Assembly: GCA_964386505.1 (NCBI GenBank)
Contig: CAYLSM010000176.1
Location: forward strand, 1-9,977
Direction: 5' to 3'
Length of the DNA stretch: 9,977 nucleotides
Origin: JAJFUG01 sp964386505
GTDB lineage: Bacteria > Gemmatimonadota > Glassbacteria > GWA2-58-10
Shown: piece after piece, positions 1-5,930 of the stretch
How the letters are laid out: the number at the start of each line of letters is the position of its first letter
Position numbering within the stretch: position 1 is the stretch's first letter
Translations under genes and position numbers: made by a program
Notes under the pieces: generated by a model
Seen by the model: the letters and a program-made list of their open reading frames with translations, nothing else
The model's database searches: none
What the model was told of the DNA's origin: nothing

Positions 1-2086
1 TGTACTTGAGCACGTCGCCGTTGGACACCTCAAGGTTATCCGGGGCGGAGACCCGCGTGATATATACCGGGGGCGGCACCCGGTTGGAGCGGCTGGAGCC
101 GGGGCTGAACCGGGCCACACCGGCCGAGGTGCCGAACCAGATGTAGCCGTGGCTGTCGCGGATCGTGGAGTACTTGCGCAGCACGTTGTCCGGCAGGCCG
201 TCGCGGGTGGTGAGGGTCTGGAACGTGCGCCCGTCGAAACGGCTCGCCCCGCCGTCCGTGGCGATGTACAGGAACTGACCGTCGCGCAGGATGCAATTGG
301 TGCGGTCGTTGGGCAGGCCGTTGGAGGAGTTGAAATTGACGCTCGACTCGCCGTCGAAACGGCTCAGCCCGTCCTCGGTGCCGATCCAGGCCACCGAGTG
401 CTCCAGGTAGATTTCGAGGATGAAGTCGCTGACCAGGCCGTCGCGTGTGCTGAGAGAGTCCCAGCGGGTTCCGTTGCGCAGGATGTAGACCCCGCGGCCG
501 TAGGTTCCGAACCAGATATCGCTGGAGTCGGCGCGCACGGCGTAGACCCCCATATCGGCCAATCCGGTGCCCTGGCCCAGCCTCTCCCAGTTGTGCCCGT
601 CGTAGCGCACTGCACCGTCCGTGGTGCCCACCAGTATCCGGCCCCGACTGTCCTTGTCCATCGAGACAATCTTGTTGCTGGGAAGGCCGTCCGTGGTGTA
701 ATAGCAGCGCCAGCGGCTGCCGTCGAACCGGCCGATCCCGCTGTCGTATGTGCCGAGCCAGAGGTCTCCGTGGTCGTCCTCGATGATCACCTTGATATAG
801 TCGCTGGGCAGGCCGTCCTTCACTGTGAACGTGGTGTAGCGCTTGCCGTCGTAACGGGTCAGGCCGTGGCCGTAGGTGCCGAACCAGTAATTGCCGCGGC
901 TGTCCTCGAACACCGGGACCACCATGTCGTCGGCCAGGCCGTCCTTTTTGGTGTAGGTGATACACTCGGCCGTGGGGAACTTGCACACCCCGCCTCCGAT
1001 CGTACCGAACCAGATGTTGCCCTCGTTGTCCTGCGCGGCGCAGAACACGTTGTTGCTGGTCAGGCCGTTGTCGGCGGTCACCTCCAGCCAGTCTTTCCCG
1101 TCGAAACGCAACGCACCCGAGAAGCAGGGGATCCAGATTTCGGGATGGTCCTCGCGCTGGATAAACAGGCACTTGCGGTAGCCCTTGTCGCGGATCGCCT
1201 CGCGCAGGGGGAAAGAGGTCCACTTTTCCCCATCGAAACGGCTGATTCCCTCGGCGGCGGTGTACCAGATATTCCCGTCCGAGTCCTGGCCGGCCAGCCA
1301 GCCGGTGTTGCTTATCAGACCGTCCTCTGTGGTGAAAGTGCGCCACTGGCCGCCTTCCAGCAGACTCACCCCGCTGCCGATGACCGAGAACCACATGCGG
1401 CCCTGGCGGTCCTGCAGGATCGCGTCCACCGAGTCCCCGGCCAGGCCGTCCTGACGGTGCAGGGTGCGCCAGAGGCCGTTCTCGTATAGGCTGACACCGC
1501 AAATAGTACTGCACCAGAGGCGGCTCTGACTGTCCTCGTACAGGTTGTTGACCGTGTTGGAGCCGAGCCCGTCCTCCACCTTGTAGTTGCGCCAGCGGTC
1601 GCCATCCAGACGGCTCACGCCCTCGCTGCGGCCGTAGCACCAGAGCTTGCCGTCCGCGGTGAACAGCATGTCCATCACGAAATCGTGGACCAAGCCCTCG
1701 GCGTGAGACCAGGTGCGCCAGGAGCGCCCGTCATAACGGCTCATCCCGCCGCCTCCGGTGCCGAACCAGAGGTTGTGGTCGCGGTCCTCGCGGATGCAGT
1801 TGATCCCGTTGTGTGCCAGGCCGTCTTTTTTGGAGAAATTCTGGAACGTCAGGCCATCGAACCGCGAGGCCCCGCCCCAGGTGCCGAACCAGAGGTAGCC
1901 GCGGCTGTCCTGCATGATCGTGATGATTTCCGAGTGCGCCAGCCCGTCACTGGGCGAATAGTTGCGGATCATGTATTTCTGGGCCGCGGCCGTACCGGCC
2001 CAGAGACAAAGAAGGGCCAGCACGCACCCGATCAGACATGGGGGGGCGCTAATGAACCTGTGGCGATGGAGGTCGAGCGGACGCAT
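1..2086 (-). CDS. Two-component regulator propeller (reg_prop) sensor, N-terminal part; C-terminus beyond left edge
   Basis: Reading the minus strand from the ATG at 2086 gives 695 uninterrupted codons that run off the left edge. Residues 1-35 form a signal peptide (basic start, hydrophobic 18-30, AAA-Q cleavage-like site), so the protein is exported. About 15 repeats of roughly 44 residues follow, each with a W-F-G-T strand, a 'SRFDG'-like strand and a 'T-x-x-D-G-L-x-x-[ND]-x-[VI]' turn; one near the middle (around 'LREAIRDKG') is degenerate. These are Reg_prop repeats, which in known proteins build two seven-bladed propellers in the periplasm. The last visible residues ('PPPVYITRV...') look like the start of a Y_Y_Y/Ig-like domain, which normally precedes a membrane helix and a cytoplasmic output such as a histidine kinase, GGDEF, adenylate cyclase or SpoIIE-type phosphatase. 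Which of these it carries cannot be seen. The start is supported by GGAG at 2096-2099, nine bases upstream, and by an in-frame TGA upstream. Family certain; signalling output and ligand unknown. Confidence 0.9.
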   Translation of the reverse strand, partial: MRPLDLHRHRFISAPPCLIGCVLALLCLWAGTAAAQKYMIRNYSPSDGLAHSEIITIMQDSRGYLWFGTWGGASRFDGLTFQNFSKKDGLAHNGINCIREDRDHNLWFGTGGGGMSRYDGRSWRTWSHAEGLVHDFVMDMLFTADGKLWCYGRSEGVSRLDGDRWRNYKVEDGLGSNTVNNLYEDSQSRLWCSTICGVSLYENGLWRTLHRQDGLAGDSVDAILQDRQGRMWFSVIGSGVSLLEGGQWRTFTTEDGLISNTGWLAGQDSDGNIWYTAAEGISRFDGEKWTSFPLREAIRDKGYRKCLFIQREDHPEIWIPCFSGALRFDGKDWLEVTADNGLTSNNVFCAAQDNEGNIWFGTIGGGVCKFPTAECITYTKKDGLADDMVVPVFEDSRGNYWFGTYGHGLTRYDGKRYTTFTVKDGLPSDYIKVIIEDDHGDLWLGTYDSGIGRFDGSRWRCYYTTDGLPSNKIVSMDKDSRGRILVGTTDGAVRYDGHNWERLGQGTGLADMGVYAVRADSSDIWFGTYGRGVYILRNGTRWDSLSTRDGLVSDFILEIYLEHSVAWIGTEDGLSRFDGESSVNFNSSNGLPNDRTNCILRDGQFLYIATDGGASRFDGRTFQTLTTRDGLPDNVLRKYSTIRDSHGYIWFGTSAGVARFSPGSSRSNRVPPPVYITRVSAPDNLEVSNGDVLKY

Positions 2087-2230
2087 CCGTACCGTCTCCA
2101 GAGCGGGTAGCGGCGGTCACTTGGCATCAGGAGCCGCCTTGAACCGTGTACACTGCACCGGATGGCAGGTATAACCGGGGGGCCGCGCCGAGGATGGCGC
2201 CTGGACATTGTCCGGCGCTGCGCGCTGCCG

Positions 2231-2259
2231 CAGACCGGGGGGAGAGTGAGGCCGGTCTG
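2231..2259 (-). repeat. 8-bp inverted repeat in presumed leader of propeller gene
   Basis: CAGACCGG at 2231-2238 is the exact reverse complement of CCGGTCTG at 2252-2259, separated by 13 bases. It lies about 145 bases upstream of the propeller gene start, so it could be an mRNA leader hairpin or an operator. No U-tract follows it, so it is not a terminator. Function unknown. Confidence 0.35.
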
Positions 2260-2336
2260 TTCCCGCAGCTTAATATAAAAGATCAGACCGCGAACCGGAA
2301 GGGAATAAATGCATTTAATTAAAGCGGGTTTCGCAC

Positions 2337-2368
2337 AAAAAGTCCGCCGCGGACCGTCCCGCGGTCCG
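2337..2368 (-). terminator. Possible second terminator-like hairpin downstream of STAS gene
   Basis: On the minus strand a 7-bp stem (2362-2368 with 2350-2356, loop of five) is followed by a competing short hairpin (GTCCG/CGGAC arms within 2342-2354) and then five T's (2341-2337). It sits about 35 bases beyond the strong terminator at 2400-2428 and could be a backup. The stem directly abutting the T-run is only about 5 bp, so this is much weaker evidence than for the first terminator. Confidence 0.3.
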
Positions 2369-2399
2369 GAACAGTGGTGAATCACATCCGGCTTGTAAC

Positions 2400-2428
2400 A
2401 AAAAAAGCGGGACCGTCTCCGGCCCCGC
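2400..2428 (-). terminator. Rho-independent terminator of STAS gene
   Basis: The minus-strand RNA forms an 8-bp stem, GCGGGGCC with GGUCCCGC (one G-U pair), around the six-base loop GGAGAC, followed directly by seven U's. It begins 28 bases after the STAS stop codon. On the plus strand no T-run follows the stem, so it acts for the minus strand only. Confidence 0.85.
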
Positions 2429-2456
2429 CTTTAACCGCTTTACCGCGAATCCACGC

Positions 2457-2798
2457 TCAGGCGCTTCTCAACTCGTACTCGCCGTCCTCCATACGGAAAT
2501 GGCCGCCCACGGTGCCCAGCAACTCGGCCTCCTGCAGCACGTCGAGCATATCCGCACCCACGTGTGCCGCCCAGGTGCGTCCGCCGCAAACCTCCACCAT
2601 CTCGCAGAGGTCTTTTAGCAGCACCAGGCCGTGCAGGTCGATGTAGTCCACCCCGTCGAAATCGATAACCACGCCCTCCTGATCTGCGGCGAAAGCCTCC
2701 TGCACCTCGCAGCTCAGGCGGTACACGTTCGGGCCGCTCATCTGCTGCGGCGCTTTGACTGTCACTCGTTCCCTGAGCGGTGTCACCAGCTCGAGCAT
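2457..2798 (-). CDS. Stand-alone STAS domain protein (anti-sigma factor antagonist-like)
   Basis: A 113-residue soluble protein made almost entirely of one STAS domain, the fold of SpoIIAA/RsbV anti-anti-sigma factors and of spatial-regulator and transporter tails. The central strand-turn-helix is visible at residues 43-63: 'VVIDFDGVDYID' followed by 'LHGLVLLKDL'. In SpoIIAA-type proteins the turn reads D-S-S-G and its second serine is phosphorylated by a partner kinase. Here it reads D54-L55-H56-G57, so that serine is absent and classical phospho-switching is unlikely at this site. The start is firm: AGGGAGG at 2804-2810 lies five bases upstream of the ATG. Terminators on both sides (2982-3012 upstream and 2400-2428 downstream) suggest a single-gene unit, and no anti-sigma kinase is adjacent. 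The partner may be elsewhere, or be encoded by the beyond-edge part of the neighbouring sensor. STAS fold likely; exact role unknown. Confidence 0.85.
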   Translation of the reverse strand: MLELVTPLRERVTVKAPQQMSGPNVYRLSCEVQEAFAADQEGVVIDFDGVDYIDLHGLVLLKDLCEMVEVCGGRTWAAHVGADMLDVLQEAELLGTVGGHFRMEDGEYELRSA

Positions 2799-2981
2799 CT
2801 TTTCCTCCCTGAAAAGATTAAGCCTGACTGTATCGCTGAAAAATATGGTGTGGCCGCTGTCAATGCGCCGCCGGTGGAGCAGCGCATATTCAAAGATATC
2901 GGCAGGCCGGTGCGGTTTCTTTAGGCTCTGTTCTGAGATGAGCCGTCGGTGCGTCTTTGCGGTGAGGCCGCCGCCGCAAAC

Positions 2982-3012
2982 AAAAAGCCGCCCCCCCCAA
3001 GGGGAGGACGGC
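2982..3012 (-). terminator. Rho-independent terminator of radical SAM gene
   Basis: The minus-strand RNA pairs GCCGUCCUCCCC (3012-3001) with GGGGGGGGCGGC (2998-2987), an 11-12 bp stem with two G-U pairs and a very tight loop. Five U's follow (2986-2982). It lies 26 bases after the stop codon of the radical SAM gene. Confidence 0.82.
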
Positions 3013-3038
3013 CGAACGCACCTGCCCGAAACCGGGCC

Positions 3039-4547
3039 CTATTCCGCGACAATCCCGAAATGTTTCATGAAATGGTCACCATAGATCGCCATGGTGATGG
3101 CGTACGGGATCAGCCGCGGCCGCCGGAACAGGGTCCAGAGGAACAGGCGCCAGTAGTGACGGCGCACGCCCTTACGGATGCCCAACCGCCAGACCGCCAT
3201 CAGGAACCCGCGGGCGTGGGACAGCGACAGGCGACCGCCGTTGAAACGGTTGCGTGGGTTGTAGTGGCGCAGGAAATCCCGCACCCGGCTGTAGTAGGCC
3301 TCGGGACGGTAGATGTCGTGGATGATCTTGCGGTAGCCTTCCACCAGGGCGCTTTTGTCCATACGGGGCAGAAAATTGATCGAAAAATCGGTGTTGCTGC
3401 CGCTGATCCCCTTGAGGATACGGTTCTCGCTCAACAGACGCTTGTACAGGCGGGTGTTGGGCGGAGCGTTCAGCAACCCCACCATCGAGGCCACGATCCC
3501 GCTCTCGTTGATGAAACGCGAGATGCGGCCGAAAATATCAAGCTTGTCGCTGTCGAAACCCACGATAAACCCGGCCTGGACCTGGAGCCCGGCGCCGTGC
3601 AGCTTACGCACGTCGGACAGCATGTCGGAGCGTGTGTTCTGCAGCTTGCCGCACTCGATCAGACTTTGCTCATCCGGGGTCTCGATGCCCACGAACACCA
3701 TGTCGAACCCGGCGTCCACCATCAGCTCGATCAACTCGTCATCCCCGGCCAGGTTGATCGAGACCTGGGTCAGGAAATTGAACGGGTGACGGTGGGCCTG
3801 CATCCAGTCGATCAGCGCGGGCAGCAGCTCCGTCTTGAGCGTGCGCTTGTTGCCGATGAAATTGTCATCCACGAAAAACACGGCACCGCGCCAGCCCCGC
3901 TCGTACAGGGCATCCAGCTCGGCCAGCACCCGGGCCGTGGGCTTTGTGCGCGGGGCGCGCCCGTAGAGCACAGTGATATCGCAGAACTCGCAGTCGAACG
4001 GGCAGCCGCGGGAATACTGCACGCTCATTGTGGCGTATTTTTTCAGGTCGATCAGGTCCCAGGCCGGGATGGGCGTGCTGGAAAGGTCAGCCCAGCCCTG
4101 GCTGCGGTAGACACGCTGTAGGGCGCCGGCTTCCAGATCGGCCAGGAACGGCGGCAGGCTCAGCTCGGCCTCATCCAGCACCAAGTGGTCCACCTCGGGG
4201 AACTCGGTGGACAGGGCGGTGAACAGCGGTCCGCCGGCCACCACGGTCACATCCAGGCTCTTGCAGCGGCCGATTATCTCGTGCGCCGATTCTTTCTGCA
4301 CGGTCATCGCACTGATGAAAACGTAATCGGCCCACCTCAGATCATCGTCTCGCAAGGTGGCGTAATTGGTATCAACGAAACGCAGCTCCCAGGACTTTGG
4401 CAGAAGGGCGGCCACGGTCAGCAGACCCATCGGGGGCAGCGAGGCCTTGCGTCCGATGAACCGGAGCGCTCGACGGTAACTCCAGAAAGTATCCGGGTAT
4501 TGGGGGTAAACCAGAAGAATCTTGCGTGGGGTATCTGCGGTGGGCAA
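3039..4547 (-). CDS. B12-binding radical SAM protein with DUF4070-type C-terminus (HpnP-like group)
   Basis: A cytosolic 502-residue enzyme. Residues 8-140 form an N-terminal cobalamin-binding Rossmann-like domain ('KILLVYPQYP', 'MGLLTVAALLP', 'VVAGGP'). It lacks the D-x-H-x-x-G cobalt-ligating motif, as is common in B12 radical SAM methylases. The radical SAM core at about 170-370 has C182-x3-C186-x2-C189 ('GCPFDCEFCDI') for the 4Fe-4S cluster, then 'FVDDNFIGNK' and 'VFVGIETPDE'. The basic, aromatic C-terminal 130 residues match the DUF4070 region found in hopanoid C-2 methylase HpnP and many uncharacterised relatives. Such enzymes methylate unactivated carbons or do related chemistry, but the substrate cannot be read here and no terpenoid or lipid genes are adjacent. 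I chose the TTG at 4547 because GGAG lies seven bases upstream and the B12 fold begins right after it. A longer reading from a TTG at 4619 has no ribosome site and is capped by an in-frame TAA nine bases upstream. Family confident; substrate unknown. Confidence 0.92.
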   Translation of the reverse strand: MPTADTPRKILLVYPQYPDTFWSYRRALRFIGRKASLPPMGLLTVAALLPKSWELRFVDTNYATLRDDDLRWADYVFISAMTVQKESAHEIIGRCKSLDVTVVAGGPLFTALSTEFPEVDHLVLDEAELSLPPFLADLEAGALQRVYRSQGWADLSSTPIPAWDLIDLKKYATMSVQYSRGCPFDCEFCDITVLYGRAPRTKPTARVLAELDALYERGWRGAVFFVDDNFIGNKRTLKTELLPALIDWMQAHRHPFNFLTQVSINLAGDDELIELMVDAGFDMVFVGIETPDEQSLIECGKLQNTRSDMLSDVRKLHGAGLQVQAGFIVGFDSDKLDIFGRISRFINESGIVASMVGLLNAPPNTRLYKRLLSENRILKGISGSNTDFSINFLPRMDKSALVEGYRKIIHDIYRPEAYYSRVRDFLRHYNPRNRFNGGRLSLSHARGFLMAVWRLGIRKGVRRHYWRLFLWTLFRRPRLIPYAITMAIYGDHFMKHFGIVAE

Positions 4548-4558
4548 CGTTTCACTCC
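4545..4558 (-). promoter_or_regulatory. Ribosome binding site that decides the TTG start of the radical SAM gene
   Basis: GGAG at 4555-4558 sits seven bases upstream of the TTG at 4547-4545. The alternative upstream TTG at 4619 is preceded only by an AT-rich stretch without a Shine-Dalgarno match, and the 24 extra residues it would add resemble untranslated leader rather than the B12 domain. Confidence 0.6.
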
Positions 4559-4684
4559 GTCCAGCCCGGCCGCTCGGTCCGGGCTCAATCGAATGAACTT
4601 GACTCTTTAACGTCGCCAACTGCTTTATTTATCAATCGTCTATACTATGCATGCCGCAACCGGCGACGCCATATCCGGGCAAAC

Positions 4685-4707
4685 AAAAAGGGGAGGCAAG
4701 CCTCCCC
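4685..4707 (-). terminator. Rho-independent terminator of the DUF2225/membrane protein/zinc-ribbon unit
   Basis: A perfect 8-bp stem on the minus strand, GGGGAGGC with GCCTCCCC (4707-4700 and 4697-4690), spans a two-base centre, so effectively about 7 bp with a four-base loop. Five T's follow at 4689-4685. It lies 66 bases after the zinc-ribbon stop codon and separates that unit from the radical SAM gene. Confidence 0.82.
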
Positions 4708-4773
4708 TGCCGCTTCATTAATATAGCATCGCGGACAGACTAAAGCAACCACTCCAGCCCGGCCGGCCCGCTT

Positions 4774-5001
4774 TCAACCGACATTGAAAAATCGGCTCTT
4801 CGATCCGGTTGGACTGATATTCAATTGTATGCGGCGGGCGCACTTGGGACACCAGCCGACATAGGCCGTACCTTTGCTGTTCAGGTGCACCCGGCTGTAG
4901 ACCTTGCAGCACTCCCAGAATATTCCCACGAATTCACGACGGCTGCCATCCGGCTTCCTCCCATCCGAATCGAGCCGGAAATCCTCTTCCTTCCATTCCA
5001 T
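4774..5001 (-). CDS. Small four-cysteine zinc-ribbon-like protein, function unknown
   Basis: A 75-residue protein with a charged N-terminus (1-25) followed by a compact ribbon. Cys31-Cys32 ('FWECCKVYSRV'), the strand 'GTAYVGW', Cys51-x2-Cys54 ('CPKCARR') and 'NISPTGSKSRFFNVG' at the C-terminus suggest one structural zinc site with two cysteine knuckles about 20 residues apart. Similar short proteins with the 'GTAYVG-x-CP-x-C' and 'GS-x-x-RFF' pattern are, as I recall, scattered as hypothetical proteins in planctomycetes and related phyla, but no function is known to me. The gene begins 27 bases after the stop of the membrane protein gene and is followed by a strong terminator, so it is probably the last gene of the same transcript. 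The ribosome site is poor (a G-run four bases before the ATG). Coding status is supported by the cysteine pattern rather than by length. Confidence 0.75.
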   Translation of the reverse strand: MEWKEEDFRLDSDGRKPDGSRREFVGIFWECCKVYSRVHLNSKGTAYVGWCPKCARRIQLNISPTGSKSRFFNVG

Positions 5002-5028
5002 GCCACCACCCCCTGGATACCCCGTGTC

Positions 5029-5748
5029 TCAGTACTGCAGGCGTTCCTGAGCCTTGCGCTGCTCCTCGAGCTGGATGATCGTGAGCTGCCGGTCGAGAAA
5101 GAGGCTATAGCGGCCGTTGGGATAGGCCACCAGCTCGACCAGGGTCTGCTCGGTGTCCCATTTGGCGTGCAGGATCACATTACCCATCTCGTCCACAGTG
5201 GCGTACTGCTCGTAGGGACGTCCGTACTCGCGCATGCGGTCGAGCAGAAAAGCGTTGAACGACGTAGTCCGGTAATAGGAGGAGTAGAATATCTCGACGT
5301 GGAACAGCTCGTTGTTGTAGAAACGGTACTCCACCTTGAAACGCAGGTTGTCCGGGTTGAGCGCCACGATGGAAGTGATATTCCTCCCCTCGGGACTGAA
5401 CGACTGGATGTCCTGGACACCCTCCTGCTTGAGCCCGGCCATAACCTGTTCGGTGTTCATGCCCCAGGTGGCCCAGTGGTAGCCATCGACCTGGGGTTCG
5501 AGCGGGATGTCGGCCCCCAGGACATCGGCGTAGGCCATCACCTCACCGCCCGGCACGGTGGTGTCGCGGCGGGCCTGCACGCGCGCCACCTCGCCGGCCT
5601 GGTCCTGGGCTTCACCCTCGGCCGGAGCGGCCTGGCTGGCGTCGGGGGCGCGCATCGAGAATATCAGCCAGAATATCACCACGAAAATGGCGAACGAGCC
5701 GACCAGCCCGGCCACGCCGAACACGATGAGTTTGATCTTGTCGTTCAT
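5029..5748 (-). CDS. Membrane-anchored protein of unknown function with one N-terminal helix
   Basis: A 239-residue protein. Residues 7-31 form a strongly hydrophobic helix ('LIVFGVAGLVGSFAIFVVIF'), preceded by MNDKIK. The polar, Ala/Glu/Gln-rich linker at 32-70 looks disordered, and the remaining 165 residues should sit outside the cytoplasmic membrane. That part has a recognisable conserved look: 'YHWATWGMNTEQV' (a helix typical of proteins that score a 'G-x-x-x-E-x-V' start), strands 'SIVALNPDNLRFKVEYRFYNNELFHVEIFY', and a final charged amphipathic helix ('QLEEQRKAQERLQY'). It resembles small alpha/beta lipoprotein-like domains, but I do not recognise a family. The ATG is the only reasonable start (an in-frame TAG lies shortly upstream), though it lacks a clear ribosome site. 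It lies between the DUF2225 gene (182-bp gap) and the zinc-ribbon gene (27-bp gap), all in one direction. Function not assigned. Confidence 0.85.
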   Translation of the reverse strand: MNDKIKLIVFGVAGLVGSFAIFVVIFWLIFSMRAPDASQAAPAEGEAQDQAGEVARVQARRDTTVPGGEVMAYADVLGADIPLEPQVDGYHWATWGMNTEQVMAGLKQEGVQDIQSFSPEGRNITSIVALNPDNLRFKVEYRFYNNELFHVEIFYSSYYRTTSFNAFLLDRMREYGRPYEQYATVDEMGNVILHAKWDTEQTLVELVAYPNGRYSLFLDRQLTIIQLEEQRKAQERLQY

Positions 5749-5826
5749 CTGGGGACCGGGCTAACGTGCATGGTTGCCGGAGCCTGATCCGCGCCAGGCA
5801 GACGGGCGCGGGGGGACATATAACAC

Positions 5827-5876
5827 AGGCCGGACCCGAAGCCGCTTCAAGCGCGAATTTCCTCACGGTCCGGCCT
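5827..5876. repeat. Perfect 10-bp inverted repeat in the gap upstream of the membrane protein gene
   Basis: AGGCCGGACC at 5827-5836 is the exact reverse complement of GGTCCGGCCT at 5867-5876, separated by 30 bases that contain a further small CGCTT-type hairpin. No T-run follows on either strand, so it is not a standard terminator. It could be a two-armed leader hairpin, an operator or a processing site in the long 5749-5930 gap. Confidence 0.45.
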
Positions 5877-5911
5877 AAGAGATAATATCGACAACCCGAC
5901 CCAATACTTGA

Positions 5912-5929
5912 GCCGCCGTCCACGGCGGC
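5912..5929 (-). repeat. Stable hairpin directly after the DUF2225 stop codon
   Basis: GCCGCCGT at 5912-5919 pairs with ACGGCGGC at 5922-5929, a perfect GC-rich stem beginning only one base past the stop codon at 5931-5933. There is no U-tract, so intrinsic termination is unlikely. It may protect the 3' end or reduce read-through into the membrane protein gene. Confidence 0.45.
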
Positions 5930-5930
5930 A

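Larger units (their letters stand above)
2087..2456. other. 370-bp intergenic region between propeller gene and STAS gene
   Basis: No gene is supported here. In minus-strand order it holds the intrinsic terminator of the STAS gene (2400-2428), a second hairpin group (2337-2368), an AT-rich island around 2265-2325 with two overlapping 10-bp palindromes (2307-2316 and 2314-2323), a TATATT-like -10 candidate, and an 8-bp inverted repeat (2231-2238 with 2252-2259) that would lie in the 5' leader of the propeller gene. The AT-rich island stands out from its GC-rich surroundings and is the most likely promoter region for the propeller gene. The open frames crossing it have low-complexity, arginine-rich translations and no family resemblance. 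Confidence 0.6.

Noticed and set aside
149..1489. Plus-strand 446-codon open frame with an apparent repeat pattern
   Set aside because: The Val/Ala-rich repeat is the antisense image of the propeller repeats. No ribosome site or family resemblance was seen.
36..1640. Minus-strand 534-codon open frame inside the propeller gene
   Set aside because: Its product is Arg/Pro/Gly/Gln-rich with no domain. The other minus-strand frame over the same DNA gives clean Reg_prop repeats, a signal peptide and a ribosome site, so this is a GC-driven shadow.
1..2086. Tandem repetition in the left part as a possible CRISPR or DNA satellite
   Set aside because: The roughly 130-base periodicity comes from protein-level propeller repeats. 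The nucleotide copies diverge and there are no spacers.
2032..2385. Minus-strand 117-codon frame in the intergenic region before the propeller gene
   Set aside because: Arg/Pro-rich translation with no motif. It runs out of frame into the true gene start and covers the regulatory region and hairpins.
2858..2863. Perfect TTGACA on the minus strand upstream of the STAS gene as a -35 element
   Set aside because: No acceptable -10 hexamer lies 16-18 bases downstream. The nearest candidate, GATACA, is about 23 bases away, so a promoter call is not supported.
2949..4121. Plus-strand 390-codon open frame
   Set aside because: Antisense shadow of the radical SAM gene, which has a catalytic CxxxCxxC motif and full domain structure.
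4825..5787. Plus-strand 320-codon open frame
   Set aside because: It crosses antisense to two genes and their gap, and its translation is low-complexity Val/His/Gly-rich without motifs.
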